NCBI GenBank assembly: GCA_963924555.1
Contig: OZ004583.1
Location: forward strand, 5,985,501 to 6,049,500
Source: Crambe crambe
Taxonomy: Eukaryota > Porifera > Demospongiae > Poecilosclerida > Crambeidae
DNA length: 64,000 nucleotides
Direction: 5' to 3'
Made by a program: the position numbers and the translations under genes. Below, piece after piece: positions 44,205 to 53,699 of the stretch (positions are counted from its first letter, which is position 1; the number at the start of each line of letters is the position of its first letter). A model generated the notes under the pieces. The model saw nothing but the letters and a program-made list of their open reading frames with translations. It made no database searches and was not told the DNA's origin.

Positions 44205-44490
44205 CTATAGCTATTAGAGCTGATAGGCTCTAATTCATTTGTACTGAAAGACTAGATCACTATTTTCTTGCATGTGAATGACGTGGATGATACTGGGAAA
44301 AAGTGTTCAATTCTTTTTCCTGCATGGACCCTGGACATACAAGTGGCACCTGCTACACTGAATGTGACAAGCTATCAAGTTAGTCAAGAGCATTATGAGC
44401 CCAAGCCATCAGCGATAGAGAAGCAATTCCAGTTCTACACCTGGGTCCGAGAGCCTAGAGACACCATAGCAGCATCACAGAGGTTAGCAA
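44205..44490 (+). pseudogene. Ty3/gypsy gag remnant
   Basis: A 100-codon ORF covering this stretch reads SQEHYEPKPSAIEKQFQFYT then WVREPRDTIAAS. The (H)Y-P-PS-I---F-F--R-R-P-ETIA pattern is typical of gypsy Gag. It then loses similarity. Upstream words duplicate 37710-37860. Confidence 0.5.
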
Positions 44491-44844
44491 TGAAAGGAAA
44501 GCACCTGTCTTCATGCAACTCTAAAGTGACCATGATTTATGGACAAAGTCATAATCTAAGCAACAGTTAGCCTTCAAACTTTGGATTTTCCACTGTTAGA
44601 TAGCCCAAAGAATCCTCTTTTGATATACTGTAGACATGCTTGGATCTTTACTAACAAGTTGTTTAGAAGATGACACTTGATCACAAGATGTGATGTGCAA
44701 TTAATTCAGCATCATGTGCACATAATTTCACATTAGGTATACTCAGTTAATGACAGATCAAGTGCTTTACTTAATTGTCTCATGGCTATCTTCAATTACC
44801 TCTCGAAGAAGAGTCAGAGTCAAAGGAATTGGTTACAATCAATA

Positions 44845-45035
44845 CCCATAAGGGGTTATTGATGACAAGTATAACAGGTTACTATTTGGAGTCTCATTAG
44901 CACCCGCAATCTTTCAATGTTTGATGGACATCACCTTATTGCAGGGACTGAATGGTGTCTCAGTATACCTTGACAATATTCTTGTAACTGGTTCTACATC
45001 AGAGAACCATCAGGAAAATCTGGATACTGTCCTAG
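44845..45035 (+). pseudogene. Ty3/gypsy reverse transcriptase fragment, second copy
   Basis: Reads YNRLLFGVSLAPAIFQCLMD and ITLLQGLNGVSVYLDNILVT, then GSTSENHQENLDTVL. YLDD is YLDN. It is closer to the family consensus than the 42881 copy (PAIFQ rather than YAIFQ). Confidence 0.7.
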
Positions 45036-45345
45036 ACAGCTCCAGCGAGCACGTGTTGATAGCACGCATATGCGCATAATAATTCGGCATGTCAGGTATA
45101 ACATGTCGGAGCTCGCTAGCTAGCTAGCACTAGCGGCAGTTCTGGTGACCAAAAGCTTTATCTAATGATCTACTCAATTTCAAAGCTAGAAAATAGCATC
45201 TAGACACTATGTAAACTGGTTTCAAGATCCAATAGTTGAAGTGGCTCCTGCGAGAGGAATGACAGACAGACAGAAGGATAAACTGAGTACCGTAACCCTC
45301 TAGCACATGCATTAAAAAGAAAAAAGTACTAAGAATGAAGGTGAC

Positions 45346-45475
45346 GTGAAAGTCTTGCCATGGAGAAAGCAAGGTAGATCAGTTCTACTTGGAGAACATT
45401 TGTACCATAGAGTTCAGTTATATTTGAAGAAGGTTAGGGAGGAAGGAGGCCTAGGACTGCAATGGGAGCTGGGCA
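45346..45475 (+). pseudogene. Fragment related to the pogo-like transposase
   Basis: HRVQLYLKKVREEGGLGLQW matches VQLYLRKVREGGGIVSARI of the 46433 element. Only this DNA-binding-domain segment survives. Confidence 0.5.
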
Positions 45476-46432
45476 TGGAATTTTACAACAAAATCGAATT
45501 AGGAAGTAAGCCATCAATTTTTGGGCACACCTAATTTCGGACACGATTATCTCGAGAATGAGGAACAGTGACAAGCTGAATATTTGTAGTAGTAAAGATC
45601 AACCATTCAGTGAACTAATTATTAAGATATGAAAATGGGCAGCTGTCAATAATTCTCCTTGATACAGCAATCGCTAAAAGTGAGGTCAAAATAAAGTCCA
45701 AAAACAACAACATATTGGGCTCCAATTTAGCTAGACTTCGAGGTATATTATAAAGTTACTCCAGCAATATTCAGACCTTTTGATCACTATAGCCAGAGTT
45801 TCAGCTCCTGATTCATTGCACTGGCTGTTAGAAAACAGCTGCTAAAATCGGTCAATTTTTTTGGCTAAAATGTATTATGCCTATGGGGACACGTGGAGGA
45901 AGAAAGAAAATATTTCCCATAGGTGTAATACATGGAGCAAAAAAACTATTCAATTTCGACTGGGACAGTAGCTAGTTTCTGAAGATGAAGACAGTATTCC
46001 ACTGACTCAGGCAGAAACGACCAGTCTGCCAAATGTGACTGGATTTGAAAATGTTCACAAGCCAAATACATGAAGCATAACATTCGAACCAAGATAATTT
46101 TGGAATTAAATCGGCTTTGAATTAGATCTTGATACCATTCTGAAATTATGCTTCAATTTGCTATCTGTATGAAATTGTACCTCAGAACAGTGTATTTTAC
46201 AAAATCATACACCTCCTTTGAAGAAGATAATAATGTGTAGACCATGTTTAAATTACCGTAAATCTGGAAATATTTGTAGTATATTTATTTTCGTAGATGC
46301 CGTTGGCTACGAAAATTTAAAACACAAAAATTTAATTACAACCAAAATTATTAACAACTAAAATTTTAAATGCACGTGGCAAGTGGCGCCAGTTGAGTCG
46401 TAGCTTAAAGCACTTAATGCAAGTTAAGAATC

Positions 46433-47560
46433 ATGTCACTCTTGAAGTATTTCAAGCCTAGAGATGGGCTCCCTGACCCCAAAGGATCTTTATCCAATAT
46501 GGTGACGTAGAAAGCAATAGCAAGAGCCAATGAAGAAGTAGAAAGCGTTTTGGATCAAACTGTACCCATGAAGCGTGGCCCTTACAACAGGTAAGTCTAT
46601 AAATATAGCTAGCTAGTTGTAGGTGTAGAGAGTGTCTTTCTAGTTAGTTAGCTAATGTGCAATAACAACTACCGTGTACACTCATAAATGCAGAACTTCA
46701 TGCAGATATTGGGATGTATGCAGCCCATTTTGGGGAAGAATATGATGAAAAGGTTCAGCTCTACTTGAGAAAAGTAAGGGAAGGAGGAGGGATTGTTTCT
46801 GCCAGAATTGCCATTGCAGCTGCCAGAGAAATTCTTCTTACGTATGACAAATCCAAACTTATTCAAAATGGGGGGCATGTGGACCTCAGCAGGCAGTGGG
46901 CCTATTTGCTCCTACGACGAATGAACTTTGTGCAGCGAAAGGTTACTACTGCTAAAAGCAAAATGTCACCTACTAGTTTTGCTGAATTGAAGAAAGAATT
47001 TCTTAAAGATGTTGTCTCTACAGTTCGTATGGAAGAAATTCCCCCAGAATTAATTTTAAACTGGGATCAAACTGGGTTGAAAATTGTTCCAGCATCTTCC
47101 TGGTCAATGAATGAACAAGGTGCAAAATGAGTTGAGGTGGCTGGTTCTAATGATAAGCGTTTGATCACTGCTGTTTTATGCAGATCCATGGTGGGGGATT
47201 TCCTTCCAATTCAGGTAATATACAAAGGGAAATCAGCACGGTGTCATCCTCACTTTAATTTTCCAAAGAGTTGGCATATTACACACTCCCCTAAACATTG
47301 AGAGACAACACTGCAGTACATCGATTATATTATTGTCCCTTATGTTCAATCTATTCATGGAAACCTGGAGGATGACAAGCCAGCTCTTACTTTAATGGAT
47401 AATTTCAAAGGGCAAATAATGAGTAGGTCAACTCTGCACTTGAAGCACATGACATTCATGTGTGTCTTTTGCCACCCAATACGATAGATCGCCTCCAACC
47501 CAGTGTTTCCGCCCTGTTTGGCAATATATAGTAGTTCCAGGAATTAATCACTGTGAATGT
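46433..47560 (+). pseudogene. pogo/Tigger-like DDE transposase pseudogene
   Basis: Exon 1 (46433-46591) reads MSLLKYFKPRDGLPDPKGSL with an in-frame TAG, and splices at AACAG then GTAAGT. Exon 2 (from about 46691) gives VQLYLRKVREGGGIVSARI and the DDE_1 core: LILNWDQTGLKIVP (first Asp), ALTLMDNFKGQ (second Asp), and in a shifted frame PPNTIDRLQPSVSALF (third Asp). Stops interrupt it after NEQGAK (CGA to TGA type) and at SPKH. A frameshift lies near 47420. All three catalytic Asp positions can still be read, so it is a fairly recent relic. The family is the pogo branch of Tc1/mariner. Its inverted repeats were not found. Confidence 0.85.
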
Positions 47561-47729
47561 GCTGCTAGCTATATACATGGTAGGCTCTCACACAATCAGA
47601 GAATTTCTCTTTCTTTCCATAGGCACAAGCTAGCTAGTCGATTGATCAATTACTGCATGAGGCAGAGCCTGTTAAAATCAGAGCTGTACTCACTGGAATT
47701 ACCTATGGAAATTTGCAATTGAATTACGA

Positions 47730-48465
47730 TGATTCGTTTTTCATTTGGTTTTTATTATGTAATCATTTAGTATCAAGCAATTTACTATTTTGGAGTGCAC
47801 ATGGTGCTACAAAACCTACTATTGAAAACCTACCTTGTTAATTCTTGCTGCAGTTACTATGTATTGAATTACACCAGATATGTGTGATTGCTTTTACATC
47901 CATACACACACACTAAGTCTTGTAACTTTTAACAGCTATGGCCCAATTCTGTTGATGACCCTACGTATCAATCATTGAGAAGTCAAAGAAGAATAAAAAA
48001 CAGTAGACACAGTCCAAGGAAGGTGTGTAAATGATCAACATGTAGTCGTTGATTTTTGGCCCCCCTTCTACAATGAAGTGCTTCACATTCTACAACAGTC
48101 TAAATTTTCTTTGTTAAGATACACTTAATGTACATTTGATAACAGAAAAATTAGAGTATATTTTAGAAGTTATAGTTTTGTTGTATTTCATGGGTTTACT
48201 ATGAAAATTAAGTCCTGTGGAAATTTGCAATTAATTTACTACCCTATAACTTAATGATCATGGCACCAGGGCTTCATCATCGTCATGTGCTAAGTGGATC
48301 TTCTAGGAAAGGGCCCAACCTTTCGACGTATTACCTCTTACACAATAGACGATACATCCCTTTCAGGTGCGAAACAGAGTGTTGATAATCCTGATAATCT
48401 ACAGAGCATCCATTTTAGAGTGTCGTCTGTTAAAGTGTCATCATAGCTAGCGGGCATAGTTAAAA
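47730..48465. other. Intronic, no gene seen
   Basis: AT-rich sequence between the pogo relic and the 48470 repeat. No ORF or splice-bounded exon could be supported. Confidence 0.45.
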
Positions 48466-48469
48466 ATAC

Positions 48470-48765
48470 GCATGCGCACGTTTGTTTGACCTTTGACCCC
48501 ACAAATGAAACGTGCCCATTGCACTTAGAACAAATAGCTAGAGCTTGTTGCTTTCTACAGCATTTTGTTATACAGGCGCTAAGTGGATTGTAGGCGCATG
48601 GCTTTCTAAGTGCTTGTGGTAAACATTATACAGCCTCCTGTGTATGCAGCTGCCACAACCACTGCAATATCTTAGCCCAATGAGTCAAATGCAAAGTACA
48701 AATGACTTTCATCAACTGCTTCGCTCGCCGATTGAATATGTTACACGAACATACCCTAGTTAAAA
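48470..48765. repeat. Dispersed repeat, inverted copy of 3240-3560
   Basis: Starts near CGCATGCGCACGTTTG and ends ACGAACATACCCTAGTT. It abuts the duplicated intron of the Death-domain exon at 48807, replacing the intron's 3' part. Confidence 0.75.
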
Positions 48766-48806
48766 CAGATGATAGCAGTAGTATAACTCTTGAAATTAAA
48801 AATTAC

Positions 48807-49070
48807 CTTTCATTATTGCTCTAGCTACTCCTTTGTGACCAATAGTTCTGAGTGCCTTCATCAAGCTCTCCCATGTCGGTTTACCACTCCTTTTCATCAC
48901 ATTATCTTGCTGATTGAGCCAAGCCAAAACCAAACTATTGCAAAGTGACTTCATCTTCTCCATGGTGGTATAGTGAAGTCCCAGAACCCCACCCAGCCGT
49001 ATCAAGTCTTCTGTGTTCAAACTTCGCAAATATTCAGTGATTTTGAAATGATCGTCTACTGTTAGTTGCA
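48807..49070 (-). CDS. Gene A Death-domain exon (duplicate of 50757-51020)
   Basis: An 88-codon phase 1-1 exon between acceptor TTATTTATGCAG and donor GAAAG then GTAATT. It starts VQLTVDDHFKITEYLRSLNT, contains EDLIRLGGVLGLHYTTMEKM, and ends PTWESLMKALRTIGHKGVAR AIMKG. It is a canonical Death domain with the PTWESL helix. It differs from 50757-51020 at only a few codons, including TW here against TR there. It is followed by duplicated intron sequence for about 45 nt and then by a dispersed repeat, so the original splice partner has been lost. A long intron would be needed to reach the GTPase exon. Confidence 0.75.
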
Positions 49071-49107
49071 CTGCATAAATAATAAGAAATCTAATTATGA
49101 TATGAAA

Positions 49108-49185
49108 TTTATCAGAGAGCGCAGTAGCGCTCTCTATGTAGGGATGACCTATGACCCTCCATAGGACTAATACAAAATGAAGTTG
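49108..49185 (+). mobile_element. Element end with terminal palindrome
   Basis: TCAGAGAGCGCAGTAGCGCT then CTATGTAGGGATGACCTATG. The palindrome carries paired changes (GC to CG type on both arms) that preserve the stem. Inverted twin at 26535-26600. Confidence 0.75.
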
Positions 49186-50015
49186 GATTTTCTCAGAAAA
49201 CAGTAAGTTGTAGCTGCTATGACTGCTTATCCTGTCTTTTATGCACATTCTTATCATGCAGGAGAATTTTGGAGGCTGAAAGACTCAACATGGAAGAATA
49301 GTAAAAGCGCACTTTTTCATGATTTCTTATTTTCTTATTTTCTTGTTCTTAATCATCATCATAATGGCAGGATCTGGAGAAAAATTGGGCCACGCTTGGG
49401 CCATGTTCTATATATGAATCTGCTCCATTTTACTCGGACCAGGTCCACGTCCCATCGGTTTAGCCTCTAGTTCACTCAAAAAAAAGCCGCTATCTTAGTA
49501 CAGTAGACTATACGAAGAAGCCATTAAACATAACGCGCATGCGTAAACAACGAAGTTGCCATGACTCTCGATCACTCAAAGTTCTCAAACAAAACTCAAA
49601 AGCCATTTCTTCTGAGGTCATAACAAATAACTAATCAAAGGCTATCTGTACTAAGGACAGCGTTTAAATTTTAAATGGTAAGTAACGCTAGAGTTTCCCG
49701 TGAGGTGTGCATTATTTAGAAACGAAACCTGGCAGGCTGATAGAGCAGCTCAGCTGTATCTATTTAGAAGTGAAGGCTTTAGTCTCACTAAATTGTTTAC
49801 CAGGCTTGATTGTGATCCAACATTGCAACACAAGACTTAGTATAACTGGTATGTAATGAAAAAAAAAAAAAAAAAAGCTATAGATGTACAGCACTGACCA
49901 CCTCCTGAAAAAGAAATCACAAAGAATAATGGGCCTGGCATAACAAGTAGCCAGCTAGCTATAATGAGATGGATATAATGACCTGCAAAAAATAAATAAA
50001 TAAATAAAAAATGAA

Positions 50016-50302
50016 AGAAACAAGTAAAGAAAAAACATTTATTCAAATAAATGAAGGTGATGTAGGGATGACTATAGTAACTGGTCAAAAAAGAGATGAA
50101 ACAAGAACTGAATAGATGAGATTATGCAAGGATGAAGTCGAATCCGGGTGCAGTCACTAGGTGTGACGTGCCCACATTCGACTTCATCCTTGCATAATCT
50201 CATCTATTCAGTTCTTGTTTCATCTCTTTTTTGACCAGTTACTATAGTCATCCCTACATCACCTTCATTTATTTGAATAAATGTTTTTTCTTTACTTGTA
50301 TA
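50016..50302. mobile_element. Foldback element, family 5
   Basis: Ends AACAAGTAAAGAAAAAAC, then the small hairpin CATTTATTCAAATAAATG, then GTGATGTAGGGATGACTA. The arms are about 120 nt with ACTGGTCAAAAAAGAGATG and TGCAAGGATGAAGTCGAAT, and the loop is near 50138-50170. It sits 120 bp downstream of the Death-domain exon at 50421. Confidence 0.9.
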
Positions 50303-50420
50303 ATGATGTTTGGTACGTATCTCAGATTTAAAAACTGAGTCCACATTGAAGCTCGGAAGTTTGTTACTATCCCACCAAAATTAATAATTGAGGTAGAATC
50401 AATGTCAAAATTTAAAACAC

Positions 50421-50702
50421 CTTTTTGAGTGAAGTGTGGACAGTACTTTTCTCGTAGTTTCTCTGCAAGTATTAGTTTGTCCACACTGGAGTCCTCCAGA
50501 GCTGATACCAGTGACTCCCAGGAACAATCTGAAGTAGTTTCTAACCAAACATTGAGACACTTCTCCAAACGAACATTTTCATCACTACATTCAGATTCGA
50601 AGGACTTAAGATTGTTGTCATCAATACCCAATAGCCTGCCAATTGGGAACCACTTGTCACTCACATCAATCAGTTCATTGTAAAATTCCTCCAACTTCAA
50701 AT
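50421..50702 (-). CDS. Gene A Death-domain exon (divergent)
   Basis: A 94-codon phase 1-1 exon between acceptor TTTTAATTACCAG and donor AAAAG then GTGTTT. It starts DLKLEEFYNELIDVSDKWFP, contains IGRLLGIDDNNLKSFESECS and RLEKCLNVWLETTSDCSWES, and ends LREKYCPHFTQKG. The LGI---L--FE...CL--WL......SW-SLVSAL pattern is a clear Death domain. It is separated from the previous exon by an intron of only 54 nt. Confidence 0.8.
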
Positions 50703-50756
50703 CTGGTAATTAAAACAGATGATAGCAGTAGTATAACTCTTGAAATTAAAAATTAC

Positions 50757-51020
50757 CTTTCATTATTGCTCTAGCTACTCCTTCGTGACCAATTATTCTG
50801 AGTGCCTTTATCAAGCTCTCCCTTGTCGGTTTACCACTCCTTTTCATCACATTGTCCTGCTGATTGAGCCAAGCCAAAACCAAACTATTGCAAAGTGACT
50901 TCATCTTCTCCATGGTGGTATAGTGAAGTCCCAGAGCCCAACCCAGCCGTATCAAGTCTTCTGTGTTCAAACTTCGCAAATATTCAGTGATTTTGAAATG
51001 ATCGTCTACTGTTAGTTGCA
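50757..51020 (-). CDS. Gene A Death-domain exon (duplicate of 48807-49070)
   Basis: An 88-codon phase 1-1 exon with the same acceptor and donor words as 48807-49070. It starts VQLTVDDHFKITEYLRSLNT and ends RIIGHEGVARAIMKG. The conserved Trp of the PTW helix is Arg here (KPTRESLIKAL), which may weaken the fold. Because 48807-49070 keeps Trp, this copy may be the derived one. It lies first after the 2A exon in gene A, so it would begin the released cytosolic product (Pro-Gly/Val-Gln...). Confidence 0.75.
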
Positions 51021-51099
51021 CTGCATAAATAATAAGAAATCCAATCATGATATGAAACTTATATAATGATGTTTGGTACATAGCTCAGATTTAAAAACT

Positions 51100-52000
51100 G
51101 AGTCCACATTAATTCTAATTAAGAGGAAACACTAATTGAAGCTCTGAAGTTTATTACTTTCCTACCAAAATTAATCAGTTCATACAAGTGGAGTGAGAAA
51201 CTGAATAGCAAGCCACACATGTCCAGCAAGTTGCTCTTTCCTGCATCTAGTGGACTACTGGCTATACCCATAGTGCATATGCTCTAAACTGAGGGGAGTG
51301 ATCACACGAAATGCTACTATCATTTAACTATGCATTTAAACTTGCTTTGGTCACACCATGGAAGAATTGAACCTCCAAACTCTTTATGTGAGGAAGGAAG
51401 CTTGATACGTTTGGTAGTGTGTGGACAGATACATATGCATATGACAAGACATAACAGACAACAAACTGCATAGTAACACTCATGAATGTGCATGTGGTTA
51501 TGCAAACAAAAATTAATAAAACAGTTGTTGCGAATACACACAGGATCTATTTGTGCTCACCCATCCCCATGGTTCTGGAAGATTGCTCAAAAGTTACGAA
51601 AATGAATGGTAACTACTGCAGAAGCTCTCCTTTTTGTTGAATTCATTCAAATTGTTAATGCTGAAATCGAAGTGCTCTGATCGATATTGGCTGTATCATA
51701 CACACAACGATACACACACCCACTGAATAACCCTTGCACATGTGCTGAGGATTAATAAGTCATGGCATGAGAGTCAGCTTGATTGCTACGCTCATGCACC
51801 CATTGAAATAGCATTAAGAGTTTTAGTTGGTATATTATTACCACATAGGTGATATACAGTCTAGTACAATGCATATTATGACATACAGTAGCTATCAGGT
51901 TACAAAATCAGCCATGACCATCATCATCATGAATACCATTAACTACCATTTCCTGTGGGTATATTATTTGCCCACATGCTGTGTAACTGACACTTGATTC
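51100..52000. other. Intronic, no gene seen
   Basis: Intron between the 2A exon and the first Death-domain exon of gene A. It holds a scrap of the 8690-9300 repeat (CTACTGCAGAAGCTCTCC at 51612). There is no supported exon. Confidence 0.45.
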
Positions 52001-52047
52001 AAATACACTTGCTTGAATACACACTAAATCTAAAGTGATATACTCAC

Positions 52048-52365
52048 CAGGACCAGGATTAGTTTCAACATCACCACACAATAACAATTTTAATGGCGCC
52101 AACACTTGAAGGTCAGAATAGTGGATAGTGAAAAGTGATCTTCTTCTTCGATACCACTTCCAGTCATCATGAAGAGGTATGGAAGCATTGTTGTATGCAG
52201 TAGTGCAGCCATACTGAAGTTTGTGATTGGTGAACATGGGACACGAACAACAGGGGCCTTTATACGGGTGAGGTTTGAGTGTTGCTTCAGATTCAGTTAT
52301 GGCAAGCTTCCACCACAATAATACCAGCAGGAAGTTCAAAGCAAGCAAGTATCTTGTGATATCAC
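52048..52365 (-). CDS. Gene A exon 2: hydrophobic, Cys-rich segment ending in a 2A-like motif
   Basis: A 106-codon phase 1-1 exon between acceptor CCTCTTTTTATAG and donor CCTG then GTGAGT. It begins GDITRYLLALNFLLVLLWWK (likely membrane segment), then GPCCSCPMFTNH, WKWYRRRR and HYSDLQV, and ends LKLLLCGDVETNPGP-G. The 2A consensus DxExNPG/P is perfect. The exon stops one base after the last Pro codon, exactly as in gene B. Cys and aromatic positions are conserved between the paralogs while spacer residues differ. That pattern suggests selection on the protein. Exons 1 plus 2 would release a 175-residue leader, or one about 49 residues longer if the SRCR exon is included. Confidence 0.85.
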
Positions 52366-52699
52366 CTATAAAAAGAGGTTTTATATACATAAGTATTTCA
52401 ATTCTACTCAAAATAATAATAATGATAACATAGATAAAAATACAGTATAAAGTAATTATAACGTTTCTGATTTCACAGGCACTCTAAAGTTTTCCTCAAT
52501 ACTAACTTCTTGACTATGTACTAACTATAGATCATAAGCCATATCCTATTTCCAAGCCATTGCTCATAAAACACAAACAGTTTGATATAGGCATGCCATT
52601 TCTATGCATAGCTTACTATAATATTTCACGTGACAACCTCTGCATTTTTAGACGATCATAAAATCATGAGCTTGTTTTTGTTATTTATTCATGTTGGTT

Positions 52700-52870
52700 T
52701 ACTTGCTCCCAGGACAAATGTTAACTTCTCTGCTCTCACTGCTTGGCTCTCTTTCTGCTTTCTCACAACTGTTGACTTGCCTACTTGTGACTTTGTAGCT
52801 TCCGTTCTTGCTCTCTTTTGCTGCCTTTTCAAAGTCTTGAGGTACCCTCTTCATTTGGTTTTCTTGCCCC
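52700..52870 (-). other. Basic minus-strand open stretch, unrecognised
   Basis: The minus strand reads GYLKTLKRQQKRARTEATKS and VGKSTVVRKQKESQAVRAEK before a stop. A TGA interrupts upstream. Its very basic composition could be a protein scrap; no family is recognised. Confidence 0.25.
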
Positions 52871-52944
52871 CAGTATACTTTCTTAGATAATCGTTATTTG
52901 GCTACTATTAGTTACTTTCTCACCAACTAGCTGACTGAGTTATA

Positions 52945-53050
52945 AGTTTAGATGTACTACATCCTCGTATGAAAACAATCCCTACATTCACAGGATTGTT
53001 TTCATACGAGGCTGTAGTACATTATTCAGCCCAGACCAACCATACTTAAC
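52945..53050. mobile_element. Short foldback related to family 4
   Basis: GTACTACATCCTCGTATG and AAAACAATCCCTACATTC then GGATTGTTTTCATACGAGG, CTGTAGTAC. Only the inner stem of 38279-38541 remains, with a 9-nt loop. Confidence 0.8.
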
Positions 53051-53378
53051 CTTTTATCTTTTATGCTCTTATAATAACAATTGTAGAATGAAGATGAGAT
53101 ATAGCGACATACAATGTTAGATATTTGCTGAAAAATTGTTTCACTATTTAGATTTCAAGACTGTATGCAGGAAATGTTTAATAGCTAATGCTTATTTCAA
53201 GCATATTATTATTAGCTATAGAATTGTCCTCAATGTCACAAAATCATGATATTTTTTGTAGTACAGCAACAGTAAGTGCATAAACCAATAATTTACACGC
53301 ACTACAATATCAAAATATGGACATATACATTTCCACTTCTCAAGCATTTAGTTTTAGGTTGTTGCTACTTAGTATTAC

Positions 53379-53525
53379 CTGTAGATGACATTCCTAGTTG
53401 CTTGCAGACCACACTGGCATCAGTGTCACTCCACGTCTGGTCACACACAGTTCCATTAAGACACATCTCCACACGACCCTCAGTACCAGTTCCATTTACA
53501 AGTCTGAAATCACATTCTGTGCAAC
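53379..53525 (-). CDS. SRCR half-domain exon in intron 1 of gene A
   Basis: A 49-codon phase 1-1 exon between acceptor CATTATTTTAG and donor CTACAG then GTAATA. It reads [20 protein letters not shown] at the start and [20 protein letters not shown] at the end. This is the N-terminal half of a scavenger receptor Cys-rich domain (RLV-G---EGRVE-C...TVCD--W---DA-VVC-QLG). Two residues (WG) normally before TVCD are absent. The second half, with its Cys pairs, is not found nearby. Phase would allow in-frame inclusion between exons 1 and 2 of gene A, placing an SRCR piece between the two membrane segments. It may equally be an orphan or belong to another gene. Confidence 0.7.
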
Positions 53526-53699
53526 CTAAAATAATGTCATCAAAGTTTGATTGGGTAACTAACACAAGAATAATTTTGCACATATCAATTTCAAGCAACC
53601 ACCAAGAATGTACTTTTAATACTTCATATTTTACTAGCTCTAGTTATAGTTAAGTAATGCAACATCATAGCTACATTGCTACGTACCTGGTAGCTATAC

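Noticed and set aside
44268-44570. Host gene of 100 codons
   Set aside because: The recognisable part matches gypsy Gag, and its upstream sequence is a duplicated repeat.
3575-49185. Helitron 3' ends (hairpin near end)
   Set aside because: The terminal palindromes are longer than Helitron hairpins and lack a consistent CTRR a few bases after them. Flanking sequence begins directly after the palindrome.
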